From JAJAZB01 sp964244295 (GTDB lineage Bacteria; Bacteroidota; Bacteroidia; Cytophagales; Spirosomataceae): a DNA stretch of 64,000 nt. The notes under the pieces are model-generated. The model had not been told where the DNA came from. It was given only the letters and a program-made list of their open reading frames with translations, and ran no database searches. Positions within the stretch are counted from its first letter, which is position 1. Each line of letters begins with the position of its first letter. Location: the NCBI GenBank assembly GCA_964244295.1, contig CAXTIG010000005.1, positions 1-64,000 on the forward strand, in the 5' to 3' direction. This document shows positions 60,257-64,000 of the stretch, in pieces. A program made the translations under genes and the position numbers.

Positions 60257-60840
60257 CACTCCGTTAATTCGGTTGCGCTGCGCTCCACGCGTTGGCGGAT
60301 TTTTTCCAGGCCCCGCGAAAGGAGCGACTTCACGGTGCCTTCGGGTTTGTCGAGAATCTCGGCGATTTGAAGGATGCTTTTTTCTTCGAAAAACCGCAGG
60401 GCAATCACTTCCTGGTACTTTACGTCGAGGGTTTTGAGGGTGGCCTGGACGGCTAAAAAATCCTGGTACTCGGCTAGTTGACGCTCGGCTTCCTCGCGCT
60501 CGCCGGGGGCGTGGTCGCGCAGGTCGAAGTTGAAGTCGTCGTGGAGTTGGTCCAGCGAGGCGGGCGCGTACTTGCCGCGCCGGAAATACTGGTTCACCTC
60601 GTTGGTGGCGATGCGGTACAGCCAGGCCGCCACCGAGATGCCCAGCCAGCGGTAGCGCCCCAGGTGGGTGTAGGCCTTCAGAAACGTTTCGGAAATAATG
60701 TCCTTCGACACGTCCCAGTCGAGCACGCGCCGGTGGACGTAGCCGAAAAGCTGGGGGTAAAACTCGTCGAACAGCAAGCCAAACGCCCGGGGGTCGGTCC
60801 GGGCGCGGTCGAGGAGGGCTTTTTCTTCGTCGAGGGTCAA
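60256..60840 (-). CDS. ECF-family RNA polymerase sigma factor
   Basis: The protein has 194 residues. Region 2 is AFGLLFDEFYPQLFGYVHRRV and VSKDIISETFLKAY with WLYRIATNEVNQYFRR; region 4 is LKTLDVKYQEVIALRFFEEKSI and EILDKPEGTVKSLLSRGLEKIR, which fits the usual sigma-70 family DNA-binding helix-turn-helix. The linker between them is acidic. It directs RNA polymerase to a specific promoter set; the membrane protein encoded downstream is the candidate control partner. The stop codon lies at the edge of the inverted repeat. Confidence 0.93.
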   Translation of the reverse strand: MTLDEEKALLDRARTDPRAFGLLFDEFYPQLFGYVHRRVLDWDVSKDIISETFLKAYTHLGRYRWLGISVAAWLYRIATNEVNQYFRRGKYAPASLDQLHDDFNFDLRDHAPGEREEAERQLAEYQDFLAVQATLKTLDVKYQEVIALRFFEEKSILQIAEILDKPEGTVKSLLSRGLEKIRQRVERSATELTE

Positions 60841-60844
60841 GGGA

Positions 60845-60963
60845 GTTTACAGTTTTTGGTTTTCAGTTTTCAGTTCACCTGCGCCAGAAACCTACTTCCT
60901 AAAATACGCAGCGCACAAAGGGTTGCAGTTTAACTGAAGACTACAAACCGTAAACTGTAAACT
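60845..60963. repeat. Locus-specific inverted repeat built from a TTTACAGTTTT word
   Basis: GTTTACAGTTTTTGGTTTTC pairs with GACTACAAACCGTAAAC and further copies of TGTAAACTAC on the right. It fills the space between the sigma factor start (60840) and the SDR fragment stop (60962). The word is akin to that in 17743-17845. Confidence 0.8.
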
Positions 60964-61183
60964 ACCCCTGCGGATTGGTGGCCCAGACGGTCGTTTCGGT
61001 CACGAAACCCACGCCGTTCAGTTCGAGCAGGCTCACAATGCCCTGCGCGATTTCCGCCGACTGCAATTTGTTTTCGTTGAAAGGCCGCGCTTCCCGGCCC
61101 GAATTGACCACAAAATCGGTTCGCACTTCGCTGGGGTTGATGAGCATCACCCGCACGTGGGAGTGCTCTTTAAACTGTGTCAT
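60962..61183 (-). pseudogene. C-terminal fragment of an SDR dehydrogenase
   Basis: Reads HVRVMLINPSEVRTDFVVNSG, then SAEIAQGIVSLLELNGVGFVTE and TTVWATNPQG. This is the terminal part of a classical SDR (LINPSEV is the region after the YxxxK motif). No Rossmann or catalytic part precedes it: sequence of an IS256-type element starts within a few bases upstream. The remaining 73-residue ORF should be inactive. Confidence 0.75.
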
Positions 61184-61189
61184 CGGGGT

Positions 61190-61719
61190 TAGTCGAAGCG
61201 GTGTGGTGTGCTACGTTCCTCAAAGAGAACGCGGACGTGTTGGTGGTATCCATCACCTTCCGCACCGCAGCGGGGTAGTCAAAATAGGGCGATACCAAGG
61301 CCCACTTAGTTCTCCACGACTGCACGTGCGGGTAGCGGCTTGCCCAGGTCTGCTCGCCGAGCCCCAACTGTTCCCAGCCCTACTCGGCGGTAGGGGGTTG
61401 GTAAACGGTCTTGATGTCGGCGACAAATTCTTTGAAATGTTTGTTGGGAATGAAGCGAGCTGTTGCGTAACTGATGCACCATGCAGCGGTGCACGGTGGC
61501 GGCGGGAAACACCTGGGCAATGGCGGTATCAAATCCCGAAAGCCCGCCCACGCACGGGATGAGTACGTCCTCAACACCCCGCTGGCTGTCCATTTCCCCC
61601 TCAAGGGCAGATTCGAGAAAATGCTTCCGCAGAGGGGCAAATAACCCTTGTTCACCCGTCAGGGGGTTGCCTTGGATAGCGGCCTGGTTGAAGGCCTCAA
61701 AGTCAAATTGGTCAGTCAT
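61190..61719 (-). pseudogene. Deleted and frameshifted IS256-type transposase
   Basis: Three pieces in order on the minus strand match the IS256 transposase plan: N-terminus DQFDFEAFNQAAIQGNPLTG and GLFAPLRKHFLESALEGEMD (61719 inward); then GVEDVLIPCVGGLSGFDTAI and VHRCMVHQLRNS with the conserved 'DGLSGF...CIVHQ.RN' motif (here with VGG in place of VDG, so a changed catalytic-region residue); then in other frames KHFKEFVADIKTVYQPPTAE and a stop, and YPHVQSWRTKWALVSPYFDYPAAVRKVM. There is a large internal deletion between MDSQ and RGVED, then at least two frame changes. It is dead, and its insertion or later deletions have destroyed the SDR gene beside it. Between 61720 and 61921 I see no feature. 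Confidence 0.8.
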
Positions 61720-61921
61720 GATGCGTGAAAATTAGGGTTTTTCTTTTTCCCCTCTATTCACCCCAATCTCTGACACAGTTCGGTTCAGCGAGCAGTCTCA
61801 TCTACTTACCACCGACCAGGATGGTAGCCCATCCGCCGTCAGCAAGATACCCACCAATTTCCCGAAAATCCAACTCCCCCACCCCCTTCCCTCCTCCACC
61901 CTTTCTGCGTACCTTCGCCTC

Positions 61922-63883
61922 ATGCGCATTCCCGAGGAAACCGTCCGGCAAATCCAGCAAACCGCCGACATCGTCGACGTGGTGGGCGATTACGTGTCGT
62001 TGAAAAAGCGGGGCGTCAACCTGATTGCCTGCTGCCCCTTTCACAACGAGAAAACGCCTTCGTTCAACGTCAACCCCGTCCGGGGCATTTACAAGTGCTT
62101 TGGCTGCGGCAAGGCGGGCGATTCGGTGAAGTTCGTGATGGACATCGAGGGCATCTCCTTTCCCGAAGCCCTGCGGCACCTGGCCAAAAAGTACGGCATT
62201 GCCATTCCCGAAACGCAGCAGACGCCCGCCGAAGTCGAAGCGCAGAACGAGCGCGAGAGCTTATACATCGCCCTCAACTACGCCAAGACGTTTTACCAGA
62301 AAAGCCTCACCGACACCGACGAAGGCCAGAGCATCGGCCTGAGCTATTTTAAAGAGCGAGGCTTCAACGAGAAAATCATCAAGGAATTCGAGCTGGGCTA
62401 CAGCCCCGACGCCTGGGATGGGTTGACGAAAACCGCGCTCAAAGACGGCTTTTCCATCGACATCCTCGAAAAGGCGGGTTTGACGATTCGGAAAGAGGAC
62501 GGCAAGCAATTCGACCGCTTCCGGGCGCGGGTCACGTTTCCGATTCACAACCTGTCGGGCAAGGTCATCGCCTTCGGGGCGCGGATTCTGAAGGCCGACA
62601 AGAACCAGCCAAAGTACCTCAACTCGCCGGAGACGGAGGTCTACCACAAGTCGAACGTGCTGTACGGCATTTTTCAGGCGAAAAATGCCATCCGCGCCGA
62701 CGACATCGCCTACCTCGTCGAGGGCTACACCGACGTGCTTTCGCTTCACCAGGCGGGCATCGCCAACGTGGTGGCCTCGTCGGGCACCTCGCTGACGCTG
62801 GAGCAAATCAAGCTCATCGGGCGCTTTACCCAAAACGTGACCGTGCTCTACGACGGCGACGCGGCGGGCATCAAGGCCTCGCTGCGCGGGATGGATTTAA
62901 TCCTGGAAGAGGGCCTGAACGTGAAACTCTGCTCCTTCCCCGAAGGCGACGACCCCGACAGCTACGTCCGCAAAATCGGCGGCGAAGCCTTCAAAGCCTA
63001 CATCCGCGACCACGCCGTCGATTTCATCACGTTCAAGGCCCAACTCTCGCTTCAGGAAGCGGGCAGTGACCCGTTCAAGCGGGCGGCGGTGATCAGCGAC
63101 ATGGTCGAGAGCATCGCCAAAATCCCGGATTCCATCAAGCGCAGCGTGTTTTTCCAAAAAACCGCGCAGTTGATGGGCATTGACGAAAGCGTGCTGATTG
63201 CCGAGGCGAACAAGCGGTATTTGACCGGGAAGAAAAAAGAAGAAGAAAAACGCAGCACGGAGCGCCGTCCGGACGGCCCGCCGCTCGATTTGCCCGAAGG
63301 CGTTTTCCTGCCCGACGACGTGGAAGCGGGTCTCGACGCGCCCACCGCACCGCGACCGACGCGCACCGCGATGTCGCGGCACGAAGAAGAGTTTTGCCGC
63401 CTGATGGTCAACTACGGCACCCAGGAACTGGAACCCGGCGTGACCCTGGCCCAGTACCTGCTCTACGAAATCGGCACGCTGGCTTTTGAAACCCCCGTGT
63501 ACCAGCGCATCCTGGCCCACGCCCGCGCGGCCTTCGAGCGTCAGGAAGTACCCGACGCCCAGGAATACCTGATGCACCCCGACGAGGAAATCCGGCAGGA
63601 AAGCATCAACCTCGTTACCCAGCGGTACAGTTTGAGCGAAAATTGGAAAACCCAGCACGACATCGACATCGTGGACGAAGCCGACATCCTCGACCGGATG
63701 GCCCACACCAACCTGCTGCGGCTGAAAAAAGCCTTCAACGACCAGCGCATGGAAACCGTGAAGCAGGCCCTCGGCCACACCAGCGACGCCGCCGAACAGG
63801 ACGCGCTGCTGGGTCAGTTTATGGAAATGAAACGCATCGACAAGGCGCTGTCAGGGGAGTTGGGGATTGTGGTGCGGCGGTGA
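61922..63883 (+). CDS. dnaG: DNA primase
   Basis: The protein has 653 residues from ATG 61922 (MRIPEETVRQIQQTADIVDVVGDYV). The CHC2 zinc ribbon is C38, H41, C59 and C62 (CCPFHNEKTPSF ... YKCFGCGKAGD). The catalytic core has FRARVTFPIHNLSGKVIAFG, and the Toprim domain has YLVEGYTDVLSLHQAG and VTVLYDGDAAGIKAS with EGDDPDSYV. The C-terminal part (SRHEEEFCRLMVNYG onwards) binds the helicase. It makes RNA primers for chromosome replication. TACCTTCG at 61910-61917 is a weak -7-like match only five bases before the start, so the mRNA leader would be very short if this is the promoter. Confidence 0.97.
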   Translation: MRIPEETVRQIQQTADIVDVVGDYVSLKKRGVNLIACCPFHNEKTPSFNVNPVRGIYKCFGCGKAGDSVKFVMDIEGISFPEALRHLAKKYGIAIPETQQTPAEVEAQNERESLYIALNYAKTFYQKSLTDTDEGQSIGLSYFKERGFNEKIIKEFELGYSPDAWDGLTKTALKDGFSIDILEKAGLTIRKEDGKQFDRFRARVTFPIHNLSGKVIAFGARILKADKNQPKYLNSPETEVYHKSNVLYGIFQAKNAIRADDIAYLVEGYTDVLSLHQAGIANVVASSGTSLTLEQIKLIGRFTQNVTVLYDGDAAGIKASLRGMDLILEEGLNVKLCSFPEGDDPDSYVRKIGGEAFKAYIRDHAVDFITFKAQLSLQEAGSDPFKRAAVISDMVESIAKIPDSIKRSVFFQKTAQLMGIDESVLIAEANKRYLTGKKKEEEKRSTERRPDGPPLDLPEGVFLPDDVEAGLDAPTAPRPTRTAMSRHEEEFCRLMVNYGTQELEPGVTLAQYLLYEIGTLAFETPVYQRILAHARAAFERQEVPDAQEYLMHPDEEIRQESINLVTQRYSLSENWKTQHDIDIVDEADILDRMAHTNLLRLKKAFNDQRMETVKQALGHTSDAAEQDALLGQFMEMKRIDKALSGELGIVVRR

Positions 63884-63947
63884 ATCGACACTCCCATCGA
63901 CAGATGCGAAAAACCGTTTCCGGCGACCACGGCGGCATTGGCCGGGG

Positions 63948-63986
63948 CAGGTCGGGGTGAGCTCTGAACTGTGAGATCCCGACCTG
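63948..63986. repeat. Hairpin after dnaG
   Basis: CAGGTCGGG pairs with CCCGACCTG across a 21-base loop. It lies 65 bases after the dnaG stop near the window edge, with no T run. Nothing else is seen in 63884-64000. Confidence 0.5.
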
Positions 63987-64000
63987 TTCAGCCCAAGAAG

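Noticed and set aside
63643..63960. An extra frame overlapping the end of dnaG
   Set aside because: It is Arg/Gly-rich, out of phase with dnaG and without domain signals.
1..64000. tRNA or rRNA genes
   Set aside because: No cloverleaf with a CCA end or conserved rRNA segment was recognised by eye; a tRNAscan-SE run would settle it.

Overview
The window looks like a chromosomal segment of a GC-rich Bacteroidota bacterium, most likely a member of the Cytophagales (Spirosoma/Dyadobacter-like). The evidence is the gene families: TonB-dependent receptors with carboxypeptidase-like N-terminal domains, a GLPGLI-family protein, the DUF4159-MoxR-DUF58-BatA operon, LytTR/LytS regulators, an M56 peptidase protein, a SMUG2-type glycosylase and a TAnnTTTG-like promoter. 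No rRNA, tRNA or CRISPR array was seen.

Layout. 1-5.5 kb: a broken plug-domain fragment, an M56 membrane peptidase, htpG and dapF. 5.7-10.3 kb: a probable L-fucose utilisation cluster (FAH-family hydrolase, the remains of one GH29 fucosidase, an SGNH esterase, an SDR dehydrogenase and an intact GH29 fucosidase). 10.5-13.2 kb: three lipoproteins, two of them tandem paralogues, and an alpha/beta hydrolase. 13.3-20.8 kb: a TPR protein, a LytTR/LytS two-component pair, a secreted helical protein and a TonB-dependent receptor. 21.3-23.6 kb: a uracil-DNA-glycosylase-like protein, an outer-membrane barrel and a PIN toxin-antitoxin pair. 23.6-31.7 kb: the MoxR/DUF58/BatA operon. 31.7-33.7 kb: a Fur-family regulator and purA. 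33.7-34.7 kb: a decayed IS5-like transposase and a lone DUF6922 gene. 34.7-38.8 kb: a secreted protein and a second TonB receptor. 39-42 kb: an IS200-like (RAYT-type) transposase inside a cluster of hairpins, then a SacI-like endonuclease with a D12-class adenine methylase. 42-49 kb: thiamine pyrophosphokinase, an OmpR/histidine-kinase pair, a GLPGLI protein and a large outer-membrane barrel. 49-54.4 kb: rarA, small genes, a NarL-type two-component system and a gamma-glutamylcyclotransferase-like protein. 54.8-59.4 kb: an ABC transporter whose permease is fused to an M1 peptidase domain; by eye its composition differs from its neighbours. 59.6-61.7 kb: an ECF sigma factor with a membrane partner, then an SDR gene wrecked by an IS256-type element. 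61.9-63.9 kb: dnaG.

The most striking property is what fills the gaps. Nearly every intergenic space of about 60-260 bp is occupied by one long inverted repeat. Some belong to recurring families: A, CGTCATTGCGAG...CTCGCAATGACG, six copies, several with nested side hairpins whose arms differ from copy to copy but still pair; B, TGTCATCC...GGATGACA, four copies; C, two copies. Others are built from a short word found only at that gap. The arms often start a few bases from one start codon and run into the neighbouring stop codon. In at least two cases they appear to encode the last residues of the upstream protein. Separately, a cluster of small hairpins, three of which carry an N4-GTTTGTAG tail, surrounds the IS200-like transposase and resembles a REP/RAYT system.
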